Assembly (NCBI GenBank): GCA_028868535.1
Contig: JAGWUH010000013.1
Location: 1-64,000 of the forward strand
DNA length: 64,000 nt
Source of the DNA: Sphingomonadales bacterium
GTDB taxonomy: Bacteria; Pseudomonadota; Alphaproteobacteria; Sphingomonadales; Sphingomonadaceae
Direction of reading: 5' to 3'
Position numbers and translations under genes: made by a program
The notes under the pieces: model-generated
Told to the model about the DNA's origin: nothing
The model's database searches: none
What the model saw: only the letters and a program-made list of their open reading frames with translations
In this document: piece after piece, positions 41,940-49,442 of the stretch
Numbering within the stretch: position 1 is the first letter of the stretch
Layout: each line of letters starts with the position of its first letter

Positions 41940-42935
41940 ATGGCCGTCTACACGCAGATCGGCGCGGAAGCGCTGGCGGCGCTGATCGCCGAATTCGACG
42001 TCGGCGCGCTGGTCTCGGCCAAGGGCATCGCCGAAGGCGTCTCGAACAGCAACTGGCTGGTCGAGACCACGGGCCGCGCCGGGGCGGGAGGCGGCGCTGG
42101 CGGCGCCCGCTTCATCCTGACGATGTACGAAAGCCGCACCGACGTCGCGGACCTGCCGTTCTTCCTCGACCTGCTCGATCACCTCGCCGCGCACGCCTGC
42201 CCGGTGCCGCGCACGATCCACGATCGCGCCGGCGCCAGCTTCCGCCTGCTCGACGGCAAGGCGGTGGCGCTGATCGAGTTCCTTCCCGGCGTCTCGGTGT
42301 CGAGGCCCGAACCGGCGCAGGCCCGCGCGGTCGGCGCCGCGCTCGCCCGCGTCCACCTCGCCGCCGCGGACTTCGCCGCCACCCGCGCCAACGGCATGGG
42401 CCCGGCGGCCTGGCGTGACCTGCTCGGCCAGTGCGGCCCCGATGGCCTGGCCGACATCCACCCGGAGCTGTCGGCGCTGGCGCTGCCGCAGCTCGCCGCG
42501 GTCACCGCGCAGTGGCCGGCCGACCTGCCGCGCGGCGTCATCCACGCCGACCTGTTCCCCGACAACGTGCTGATGCTCGGCGATCGCGTCACCGGCCTGA
42601 TCGACTTCTATTTCGCCTGCACCGACATCCTCGCCTACGACGTCGCCGTCACCCACGCCGCCTGGTGCTTCGACGCCACCGGCAGCGCCTTCTCCGCCGA
42701 CATCTCGCGTGAGCTGCTCGCCGGCTACGCCGCCGTGCGCCCGCTGTCCGCGGCGGAACGCGCCGCCCTGCCGCTGCTGGCGCGCGGCGCCGCGCTGCGC
42801 TTCCTCGCCACCCGCGCCTACGACTGGCTGAACACCCCCGCCACCGCGCTGGTCACCCGCAAGGACCCGATGGCCTTCGCCCGCCGCCTCGCGTTCTACG
42901 CCGATCCCGCCAACGCCGCCGTGTTCGCGGCATGA
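41940..42935 (+). CDS. thrB: Homoserine kinase, type II (APH-like fold)
   Basis: A 331-residue kinase phosphorylating homoserine in threonine synthesis. It has the aminoglycoside-phosphotransferase-like fold with the catalytic loop '[14 protein letters not shown]' and the metal-binding '[19 protein letters not shown]'. The N-terminal ATP-binding part includes '[16 protein letters not shown]'. The start ATG 41940 follows a GGGGGCG site. It overlaps rnhA by 4 nt (ATGA). An Ala/Gly-rich insert near residues 48-58 is unremarkable for GC-rich genomes. Confidence 0.95.
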   Translation: MAVYTQIGAEALAALIAEFDVGALVSAKGIAEGVSNSNWLVETTGRAGAGGGAGGARFILTMYESRTDVADLPFFLDLLDHLAAHACPVPRTIHDRAGASFRLLDGKAVALIEFLPGVSVSRPEPAQARAVGAALARVHLAAADFAATRANGMGPAAWRDLLGQCGPDGLADIHPELSALALPQLAAVTAQWPADLPRGVIHADLFPDNVLMLGDRVTGLIDFYFACTDILAYDVAVTHAAWCFDATGSAFSADISRELLAGYAAVRPLSAAERAALPLLARGAALRFLATRAYDWLNTPATALVTRKDPMAFARRLAFYADPANAAVFAA

Positions 42936-43369
42936 AGACCGTCGAGATCTTCACCGACGGCGCCTGCAAGGGCAACCCCGGCCCCGGCGGCTGGGGCGCG
43001 ATCCTGCGCATGGGCGGCCACGAGAAGGAACTCTCGGGCGGCGAGCCGCAAACCACCAACAACCGCATGGAGCTGACCGCGGTGATCCGCGCGCTCGCCG
43101 CGCTCAACCAGCCCTGCACCGTCGCGCTCCACACCGACAGCCGCTACGTCATCGACGGCATGACCGGGTGGATCTTCGGCTGGCAGCGCAACGGCTGGAA
43201 GACCGCCGCCAAGAAGCCCGTGCTCAACGCCGATCTCTGGCAGGAGCTGCTCGCGGTCGCCCGCCCGCACCGGATCGACTGGCGCTGGGTCAAGGGCCAC
43301 GCCGGCCACCCCGAAAACGAGCGCGCCGACCAGCTCGCCAGCGCCGCCGCCCAGGCGGTCGGCCGCTAA
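42932..43369 (+). CDS. rnhA: Ribonuclease HI
   Basis: A 145-residue enzyme degrading the RNA strand of RNA-DNA hybrids, as in primer removal and R-loop clearance. The DEDD active site is complete: Asp in '[17 protein letters not shown]', Glu in '[10 protein letters not shown]', Asp in '[11 protein letters not shown]', and Asp in '[11 protein letters not shown]'. The start overlaps the thrB stop (ATGA), showing coupling. Length is normal for the bacterial family. Confidence 0.97.
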   Translation: MKTVEIFTDGACKGNPGPGGWGAILRMGGHEKELSGGEPQTTNNRMELTAVIRALAALNQPCTVALHTDSRYVIDGMTGWIFGWQRNGWKTAAKKPVLNADLWQELLAVARPHRIDWRWVKGHAGHPENERADQLASAAAQAVGR

Positions 43370-43479
43370 ACGAATTGGCGGCCCGATCATCGTTTCGTCT
43401 AATGTATTGGAAATGTACAAGAAGATACTACGATCCCACAGGATAGCGCACGGGAAATGCGTTGGAAGGGGTCGCGAAA

Positions 43480-44544
43480 ATGCAAACATCAACCCAGGGG
43501 GAGCCGCACCTGCGGGCGCTGTTCCTGATCGGTCTGGAAGAAATCGTCACCGAACACGGCGGCGATCTCGGCCTCTTGCTCGAGGAATGCGGCCTCCCCG
43601 CGCTCGCCCGCACCAATTACGAACTGCTGGTTCCCTATCGCGGCGTCCATGCGCTGATGGAACTCGTCGCCCGCCGCTTCGATCTGCCCAATCTCGGGCT
43701 CGAATGGGCGCAGCGCATGGCCCCGCACCACGCCGATGTCGGCCCGGTGCTGGCGATGGCGCGTTGCGCCGCCACCGTGCGCGACTGGTATCGCGATTTC
43801 GCGCTCTACCTGGCGCGCCACAACAACTCGTTCCGCCTCGATCTCGATCCGGAAATCCGCCCCGGCGTCTCCCGCCTGCGGGAGCGCAATCGCCTCTACG
43901 GCCATCCCTCCCGCCAGTCCGGTGAGAAGATGATGGCCAACAGCGTGCTGGTGATGCGCCAGGGCACCGGGCGGGAGGATTTCGCCCCGCTGCTGGTCCG
44001 CTTCCAGCACGCCCGCCCGCGCGACATCACCCTGCATGAACGGATCTTCCGCTGCCCGGTCGAATTCGGCTGCGACGAGGACAGTATCGAGTTCGACGCC
44101 GCCTTCCTCGACGCGCCGACCGCCGGCGCCATGCCCCCGCTGCGCGCGATCGTGCGCAAGTACGTCCAGCACCGCGCCAACGTGATGCCGGTTTACGATC
44201 CCTCGATGGCGACCCACGTCTCGCTGGTCGTCGGCAGCATGATCGGCACCGGCCAGACCAGCCTCGGCGCGATCGCGGACATCCTCGGCTTCTCCTCGAA
44301 GAAGCTGCAGCGCCTCCTCGCGGGGGAGCGCACCAGCTTCAGCGCCGTCCAGGAAGATCTCCGCCGCAAGCTCGCACTCGACATGCTCGCCCATTCCAGC
44401 GCGCCGGTCGGCCTGATCGCCTCGCTGCTCGATTATTCGGGCAACGCCGCGTTCACCCTGGCCTTCCGCAAGTGGACCGGCACCAGCCCGCTGCGCTGGC
44501 GCCAGCAGCACCGCCAGCAACCGCCACTGCGCCTCAGCGCCTGA
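43480..44544 (+). CDS. AraC-family regulator with arabinose-binding-like N-terminus
   Basis: A 354-residue protein. ATG 43480 has GGAAGGGG about 10 nt upstream; TTG 43462 is also in frame. The N-terminal domain (about 20-210) is the AraC-binding-like module of the OruR/ArgR-like subgroup. The C-terminal double helix-turn-helix includes 'SLGAIADILGFSSKKLQRLL' and 'APVGLIASLLDYSGNAAFTL', ending 'AFRKWTGTSPLRWRQQ'. The regulated genes are not evident; it stands alone before a shared terminator with clpB. An effector such as an amino or carboxylic acid is typical of the subgroup. Confidence 0.92.
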   Translation: MQTSTQGEPHLRALFLIGLEEIVTEHGGDLGLLLEECGLPALARTNYELLVPYRGVHALMELVARRFDLPNLGLEWAQRMAPHHADVGPVLAMARCAATVRDWYRDFALYLARHNNSFRLDLDPEIRPGVSRLRERNRLYGHPSRQSGEKMMANSVLVMRQGTGREDFAPLLVRFQHARPRDITLHERIFRCPVEFGCDEDSIEFDAAFLDAPTAGAMPPLRAIVRKYVQHRANVMPVYDPSMATHVSLVVGSMIGTGQTSLGAIADILGFSSKKLQRLLAGERTSFSAVQEDLRRKLALDMLAHSSAPVGLIASLLDYSGNAAFTLAFRKWTGTSPLRWRQQHRQQPPLRLSA

Positions 44545-44563
44545 TCGCCGCGCCATAGGCAAA

Positions 44564-44593
44564 AGGGCGCGGGGGAAGCTTCCCCCGCGCCCT
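44564..44593. terminator. Perfect 30-bp palindrome, bidirectional terminator
   Basis: Arms AGGGCGCGGGGGAAG and its exact complement CTTCCCCCGCGCCCT meet without a loop between convergent araC-type and clpB genes. On the minus strand it is followed by TTTT, an intrinsic terminator for clpB. On the plus strand a T-run is lacking. Confidence 0.85.
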
Positions 44594-44613
44594 CGTGCGC
44601 ATCCCGGCGCGGC

Positions 44614-47190
44614 TCAGGCCACGCCGATCGTCAGCGCGCCTTCGCCCTCGTCGATCGTCACCGTGCTGCCGTCAGGGATCTCCCCGCCCAGCAGCTTCTC
44701 GGCCAGCGGGTCCTGCAGGTACCGCTGCACCGCCCGCTTCAACGGCCGCGCGCCATAGACCGGGTCATAGCCGACCCGCCCCAGCCACCGCTCCGCCGCC
44801 TCGGAAAGCGACAGCGTGATCTTGCGGTCCTTGAGCAGCTTCTGCACCCGGCCCACCTGGATCTCGACGATCGGCCCCATGTGCTCCTGCCCCAGCCGGT
44901 GGAACAGGATGATCTCGTCGAGCCGGTTGAGGAACTCGGGCCGGAAATGCCCGCGCACCACGTCCATCACCTGCGGCTCCACGCTCTCGACATCCGCCCC
45001 GTCCGGCAGGTTCGCGAGGAACTGCGACCCCAGGTTGCTGGTCAGGATGATCAGCGTGTTGGTGAAATCCACCACCCGCCCCTGCCCATCGGTCAGCCGC
45101 CCGTCGTCGAGCACCTGCAACAGCACGTTGAACACGTCCTGGTGCGCCTTCTCGACCTCGTCGAACAGCACGACCTGGTACGGCCGCCGCCGCACCGCCT
45201 CGGTCAGCACCCCGCCCTCGTCATAGCCGACATAGCCCGGCGGCGCGCCGATCAGCCGCGAAACCGCGTGCTTCTCCATGAACTCGCTCATGTCGATCCG
45301 CACCATCGCGCTGTCGTCGTCGAACAGGAACCCCGCCAGCGCCTTGGTCAGCTCGGTCTTGCCGACGCCCGTCGGCCCCAGGAACAGGAACGATCCCAGC
45401 GGCCGGTTCGGGTCCTGCAACCCCGCCCGCGCCCGCCGCACCGCCTTGGAAACGGCGACCACCGCGTCACGCTGCCCGATCACCCGCTTGCCGAGGACGT
45501 CCTCCATCTTCAGCAGCTTCTCGCGCTCGCCCTCCATCATCCGGTCGACCGGCACCCCGGTCCACCGGCTGACCACGCTGGCGATGTCCTCCGCGGTCAC
45601 CTCCTCGCGCAGCAGCGCATTGGCACTCGCGCCCTGCGCCTCGGCAAGCTGGTTCTCCAGCTCGGGAATCCGGCCATAGGTCAGCTCGCCCGCCTTGCCA
45701 TAATCCCCGCTGCGCTGCGCCTGCTCCAGCTCGACCCGCGCCGCATCCAGCGCTTCCTTCAGCTTCGCCTCGCCGGCCAGCTTGTCACGCTCCGCCTGCC
45801 ACCGCGCGGTCAGCGCCGCGGATTGCTCCTCCAGCCCGGCCAGGTCCGCGCGCAGCGCCTCGAGCCGGTCCTTCGACGGCTGGTCGCTCTCCTTTGCCAG
45901 CGCCATTTCCTCGATCTTCAGCTGGATGATCCGCCGGTCGAGCACCTCGATCTCCTCGGGCTTGCTCTCCACCTCCATGCGGATGCGGCTCGCCGCCTCG
46001 TCCATCAGGTCGATCGCCTTGTCCGGCAGGAAGCGGTCGGCGATGTAGCGGTTGCTCAGCGTCGCCGCCGCCACGATCGCCGCATCGGTGATGCGCACGC
46101 CGTGGTGCAGCTCGTACTTCTCCTTCAGCCCGCGCAGGATGGAGATCGTGTCCTCCACCGTCGGCTCGCCGACGAACACCGGCTGGAACCGCCGCTGCAA
46201 CGCCGGGTCCTTCTCGACATACTTCTGGTACTCATCCAGCGTCGTCGCGCCGATGCAGTGCAGCTCGCCGCGCGCCAGCGCCGGCTTCAGCAGGTTGCCC
46301 GCATCCATCGCGCCTTCGCTCTTGCCGGCGCCGATCAGCGTGTGCATCTCGTCGATGAACAGGATGATCTCGCCCTCGGCACCCTTCACCTCGTCGAGCA
46401 CGGCCTTCAACCGCTCCTCGAACTCGCCGCGATACTTCGCGCCCGCGATCAGGCTGCCCATGTCGAGCGCCATCAGCCGCCGGTCCTTCAGCGAATCGGG
46501 CACGTCGCCATTGGCGATGCGCAGCGCCAGCCCCTCGGCAATCGCGGTCTTGCCCACGCCGGGCTCGCCGATCAGCGCCGGGTTGTTCTTGGTCCGCCGC
46601 GCCAGGATCTGCACCGTCCGCCGGATCTCCTCGTCGCGGCCGATCACCGGGTCCAGCTTGCCCTCGCGCGCCGCCTCGGTCAGGTCGCGCGCATACTTCT
46701 TCATCGCCTCATAGGCGTTCTCGGCACTGGCGTTGTCCGCGGTGCGCCCACCGGTGACGGACTGGATCGCGGTTTCGAGCGCCTTCACGTCGACGTTGGC
46801 GGCCTTCAGCGCCTTGCCGGCATTGCCGGGGCTGAGCGCGAGCGCCTGCAGGATGCGCTGCACCGGGACAAAGCTGTCGCCGGCCTTGCTGGCGAGCTGC
46901 TCGGCCTGGTCGAGCACGCGCACGGCATCGTTGTCGAGCCCCGGCGCGGCTTGCGCGCCGCTGCCGCTGACGGCGGGGATCTTGGCGAGCGCGGCATCGG
47001 TCTCGCGCAGCGCGAGGTTGGCGTTGCCGCCTGCCTTCTGGATGAGGTTGCTGGCCATGCCCTCGGTGTCTTCGAGCAGGGCCTTCAGCAGGTGCTCCGG
47101 CGCGATGCGCTGGTGGTTCAGGCGCACGGCCACCGTCTGGGCCGATTGCAGGAACCCCTTGGCGCGGTCGGTGAACTTTTCGAGATTCAT
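44614..47190 (-). CDS. clpB: ATP-dependent disaggregase ClpB
   Basis: An 858-residue AAA+ chaperone that dissolves protein aggregates with DnaK. ATG 47190 ([13 protein letters not shown]) has GGAGG upstream. Domains in order: Clp N repeat (1-145), first AAA module with '[17 protein letters not shown]' and '[14 protein letters not shown]', the coiled middle domain (about 400-525) and second AAA module with '[15 protein letters not shown]' and '[11 protein letters not shown]'. The length is normal. A candidate heat-shock promoter and a dispersed repeat lie upstream, and a perfect palindrome downstream. Confidence 0.98.
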   Translation of the reverse strand: MNLEKFTDRAKGFLQSAQTVAVRLNHQRIAPEHLLKALLEDTEGMASNLIQKAGGNANLALRETDAALAKIPAVSGSGAQAAPGLDNDAVRVLDQAEQLASKAGDSFVPVQRILQALALSPGNAGKALKAANVDVKALETAIQSVTGGRTADNASAENAYEAMKKYARDLTEAAREGKLDPVIGRDEEIRRTVQILARRTKNNPALIGEPGVGKTAIAEGLALRIANGDVPDSLKDRRLMALDMGSLIAGAKYRGEFEERLKAVLDEVKGAEGEIILFIDEMHTLIGAGKSEGAMDAGNLLKPALARGELHCIGATTLDEYQKYVEKDPALQRRFQPVFVGEPTVEDTISILRGLKEKYELHHGVRITDAAIVAAATLSNRYIADRFLPDKAIDLMDEAASRIRMEVESKPEEIEVLDRRIIQLKIEEMALAKESDQPSKDRLEALRADLAGLEEQSAALTARWQAERDKLAGEAKLKEALDAARVELEQAQRSGDYGKAGELTYGRIPELENQLAEAQGASANALLREEVTAEDIASVVSRWTGVPVDRMMEGEREKLLKMEDVLGKRVIGQRDAVVAVSKAVRRARAGLQDPNRPLGSFLFLGPTGVGKTELTKALAGFLFDDDSAMVRIDMSEFMEKHAVSRLIGAPPGYVGYDEGGVLTEAVRRRPYQVVLFDEVEKAHQDVFNVLLQVLDDGRLTDGQGRVVDFTNTLIILTSNLGSQFLANLPDGADVESVEPQVMDVVRGHFRPEFLNRLDEIILFHRLGQEHMGPIVEIQVGRVQKLLKDRKITLSLSEAAERWLGRVGYDPVYGARPLKRAVQRYLQDPLAEKLLGGEIPDGSTVTIDEGEGALTIGVA

Positions 47191-47218
47191 GGGATGGGTG
47201 TCCTCCTGTTGGGGAGGG

Positions 47219-47246
47219 ATGTGGTGTGGCTTTTGGGCAACACAAG
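47219..47246 (-). promoter_or_regulatory. Candidate RpoH (heat-shock) promoter of clpB
   Basis: On the minus strand CTTG (47246-47243) and CCACAT (47224-47219) are separated by 18 nt, close to the alphaproteobacterial RpoH pattern CTTG-N17/18-CCCCAT. Transcription would start about 20 nt before the clpB start. clpB is a known RpoH target in the class. Confidence 0.45.
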
Positions 47247-47256
47247 GGGGCGGGTG

Positions 47257-47385
47257 CAAAAATCGCTTGTCGATTTTTGTACCCGCCTGGAGGGATCGCT
47301 TGTCGATCCCGACCACCGTCAGACTCCGTGAGTTCAATGTTGCCGCGACCAGCGGCAACACTGCTGGGAGAGGGGTTGTTACGGG
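47257..47385 (-). repeat. Dispersed two-hairpin repeat, copy B, with an extra hairpin
   Basis: Read on the minus strand: box 'CGTAACAACCCC', hairpin 1 GTTGCCGC / GCGGCAAC with loop TGGTC, 'ACTCACGGAGTCTGA', hairpin 2 GGGATCG / CGATCCC with loop ACAAG (47292-47310). A further hairpin of the same design, CAAAAATCG / CGATTTTTG with the same loop, lies at 47257-47279. Stem 1 differs from copies C and D by compensating pairs. Confidence 0.8.
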
Positions 47386-47588
47386 ACAAACGTTGTGAAG
47401 CAGTCGATTGGGGGTTGTATAGGTTGACTCACTGGACCCAGGTGGAGCCAGAACTATACATCAATCAAATACTTATCCATCGCGCCTTAGCGCAATATAA
47501 TATGATTGGGCTGGAAATTAAGAACGAAATTTGGACGCCGTCGTTCTTTGGTAGAATAATGCCAATGTAAACTCTTTGCTCGCCCGCC
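47386..47588. other. AT-rich segment between inverted repeat copies
   Basis: About 200 bp lie between divergently oriented copies B and C. The part from about 47,440 to 47,575 is strikingly AT-rich for this region. No gene is convincing. It may be a remnant of inserted DNA or a small non-autonomous element. Confidence 0.4.
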
Positions 47589-47589
47589 T

Positions 47590-47683
47590 CGCGTAACACC
47601 CCCACTCCCAGCAGTGTCGGCGCTGGTCGCGCCGACGTTGAGTTCACGGAGTCTATTCGTGGTCAGGATCGACAGGCGATCCT
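47590..47683 (+). repeat. Dispersed two-hairpin repeat, copy C
   Basis: Box 'CGTAACACCCCCACTCCCAG', hairpin 1 GTCGGCGC (47616-47623) / GCGCCGAC (47629-47636) with loop TGGTC, 'TTCACGGAGTCTATT', hairpin 2 GGATCG / CGATCC with loop ACAGG (47667-47683). Its end encodes the last codons of the minus-strand Dabb gene. Confidence 0.85.
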
Positions 47684-47988
47684 TCCGGGTCGGCAATGTC
47701 ATAAACGGTGACGCGGCTCCACAGGTGGCCGTATTCGGCGATGAAGGCCTCGTGCAGCGGGTGAGTCTGGTAGATCGCTTCGTCGGCCACGGTGTCGAAC
47801 GTGATGATCTCGGAAACGCCGAAGGAACTGTCCACGACATCGCGCGCACCGGTGTCGGCCGGGATGCCGACCTGCAGCGAACGCACCACCTCGATCGCCG
47901 CAAGCCCGCGAATGCCCTCGATCAGCCGGTCACGGTCCTCCGCCGAGTCCGGCCGCTTCAGCCAGAAGAAAACCGCGTGCGTGATCAT
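47653..47988 (-). CDS. Dabb-domain (stress-responsive A/B barrel) protein
   Basis: A 111-residue protein. ATG 47988 has GGAGAG upstream. The Dabb dimeric alpha-beta barrel shows in 'MITHAVFFWLKRP', 'IRGLAAIEVVRSLQVGIPA', 'DVVDSSFGVSEIITFDTV' and 'HPLHEAFIAEYGHLWSRVTV'. The barrel ends near 'YDIAD'; the final 'PEGSPVDPDHE' is encoded by repeat copy C. Family members range from stress proteins to small cyclases; the role is unknown here. Confidence 0.88.
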   Translation of the reverse strand: MITHAVFFWLKRPDSAEDRDRLIEGIRGLAAIEVVRSLQVGIPADTGARDVVDSSFGVSEIITFDTVADEAIYQTHPLHEAFIAEYGHLWSRVTVYDIADPEGSPVDPDHE

Positions 47989-48224
47989 CTTCGTTCTCTC
48001 CGTCCGGCCTGGGCGGGCCTCGCTACGGGAAATGCCGCCCGCCTGCAAACCGGGGCCGGGATCGCCGGCGCAAATTACCGCTGTCCTACAGACTGTCGCC
48101 CGTGATAAGCCCTCGCGATGCCGGGCTATTTGTCCTTCCCAGCCAGCGGGTTACGAAGCCCCGCAACCCCCCTCGCAATTGCCACCCTGAACCTTGTCAA
48201 CTCGTGTCAACACCCCCGCGCGAC

Positions 48225-48320
48225 TCGCGTAACAACCCGGCTCCAGGCCGTGTCGGCGCTGGTCGCGCCGACGTTGAATTTACGGAGTCTGATGTGGGTC
48301 GGGATCGACAAGCGATCCCT
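48225..48320 (+). repeat. Dispersed two-hairpin repeat, copy D
   Basis: Box 'CGCGTAACAACCC', hairpin 1 GTCGGCGC (48252-48259) / GCGCCGAC (48265-48272) with loop TGGTC, 'TTTACGGAGTCTGATG', hairpin 2 GGGATCG / CGATCCC with loop ACAAG (48301-48319). Its right half encodes the C-terminus of the minus-strand XRE gene. Confidence 0.85.
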
Positions 48321-48534
48321 CTGGGCCGGGGCCCTGCTCATACCCGAGCAAGTCCCCGGGCTGGCATTCCAGCACCCGGCAGATCGCTTCCAGCGTCGAA
48401 AACCGGATTGCCTTGGCCTTGCCGGTCTTCAGGATCGAAAGGTTGGCCAGCGTGATGTCGATCCGCTCGGCCAGCTCGGTCAGCGTCATCCGGCGCGCGT
48501 GCAGCAGGTCGTCCAGCTTGACGAGGACCGGCAT
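48280..48534 (-). CDS. XRE-family regulator (YozG-like) with repeat-encoded C-terminus
   Basis: An 84-residue helix-turn-helix protein of the short Cro/C1 type. The DNA-binding fold spans residues about 5-63 ('LLHARRMTLTELAERIDITL', 'FSTLEAICRVLECQPGDLLG'). Such proteins normally end just after 'CQPGDLL.Y'. Here the last dozen residues (EGSLVDPDPHQTP) are encoded by repeat copy D. It is coupled to the upstream DUF2975 gene by a TGATG overlap. DUF2975-XRE pairs are common; the regulator is thought to control its own operon. Confidence 0.88.
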   Translation of the reverse strand: MPVLVKLDDLLHARRMTLTELAERIDITLANLSILKTGKAKAIRFSTLEAICRVLECQPGDLLGYEQGPGPEGSLVDPDPHQTP

Positions 48535-49061
48535 CAGACCGTCCCCTCCAGTTCCTCGCGCATCGCCGCGCCGGTGCGGAACACCCGCGCCAGGATGAAC
48601 AGCACCAGCGCCAGTGCCAGCCCGTTCACCGATACGTCGACATGCGCCGGATGCCCGGACCGGTGCGCGATCATCGCGCCAAAGATCAGCATCGGCGCCG
48701 CGATCACCTGCAACGCGATCGACGTCCACGCCATCACCTTCAGCCGCTCGGCATTCTCGGGGATGAACGGATCGCCGGTCGCCACCGTGTCGACGATCTG
48801 CTTCAGCTTGTGGGTAAAGAACCACATCGCCGCCAGCAGCACCAGCACCGATGCCAGCAGCCCGCACAACGCCCAGATGAACTCGATGTTGGCCAGCGCC
48901 GGCTGCTCCCGGGCGATCCCCGCCAGGATCCGGTCCTTCATCAGCATCACCGCCGGCATCGCGATGACCACCCCGCCCATCGCGACGATCAGCGCCCCCT
49001 TGACGAAAGCCAGCAGCCCGCGGGCAAACCCCAGCAGCGGATCGGCGCGAAACGTGGTCAT
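48534..49061 (-). CDS. DUF2975 membrane protein
   Basis: A 175-residue inner-membrane protein from ATG 49061, with four hydrophobic helices (about residues 17-42, 60-85, 108-130, 143-162). The family signature loop 'KLKQIVDTVATGDPFIPENA' and 'RLKVMAWTSIALQVIA' is intact. Function unknown in the family. It is followed by a coupled XRE regulator and preceded by a small secreted protein gene 29 nt upstream. Confidence 0.88.
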   Translation of the reverse strand: MTTFRADPLLGFARGLLAFVKGALIVAMGGVVIAMPAVMLMKDRILAGIAREQPALANIEFIWALCGLLASVLVLLAAMWFFTHKLKQIVDTVATGDPFIPENAERLKVMAWTSIALQVIAAPMLIFGAMIAHRSGHPAHVDVSVNGLALALVLFILARVFRTGAAMREELEGTV

Positions 49062-49090
49062 GGCAGGTCTCCCGGTGCGGTGCAGGCAGG

Positions 49091-49264
49091 TCAGGCCAGC
49101 GCGACGATGCGCACCGTCCCGGCAAGCGCCGTCGCGGCGACCGGGGCAGGGGCGGCGGCAAAGGCCGGCGCCGCCTGCGGCATCGCCAGCGTCGGCACCC
49201 AGGTCATGCTGACGAGCATCAGCGAGGCGAAAGCGGCAAAAGCCTGGGGAAGCGAACGGGTCAT
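49091..49264 (-). CDS. Small exported peptide upstream of DUF2975
   Basis: A 57-residue product from ATG 49264, with GGAGAA 6 nt upstream. It consists largely of a signal-like hydrophobic segment (AFAAFASLMLVSMTWVPTLA) and an Ala/Pro/Val-rich remainder without Cys. No family is recognised. It is probably the first gene of the DUF2975/XRE operon, and its 5' region is AT-rich (a promoter). Confidence 0.55.
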   Translation of the reverse strand: MTRSLPQAFAAFASLMLVSMTWVPTLAMPQAAPAFAAAPAPVAATALAGTVRIVALA

Positions 49265-49442
49265 GATTGTTCTCCGATATGGTCTATATCGATATTCAAT
49301 AAACCCGATTCGCATTATCGTCAATCGATAATATCGTAAAACAATATCACCCTGTCCGTTTCCCGATAAATCCTCGCCGCTCATGCCAAAACGGCGCGCG
49401 GGGGGCCACCCCCCGCGCGCCGCCTGTTCCTTCCGCCGGCCG

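Noticed and set aside
44881..47331. An 816-codon open frame antisense to clpB
   Set aside because: Same composition effect; clpB has all AAA+ motifs on the other strand.
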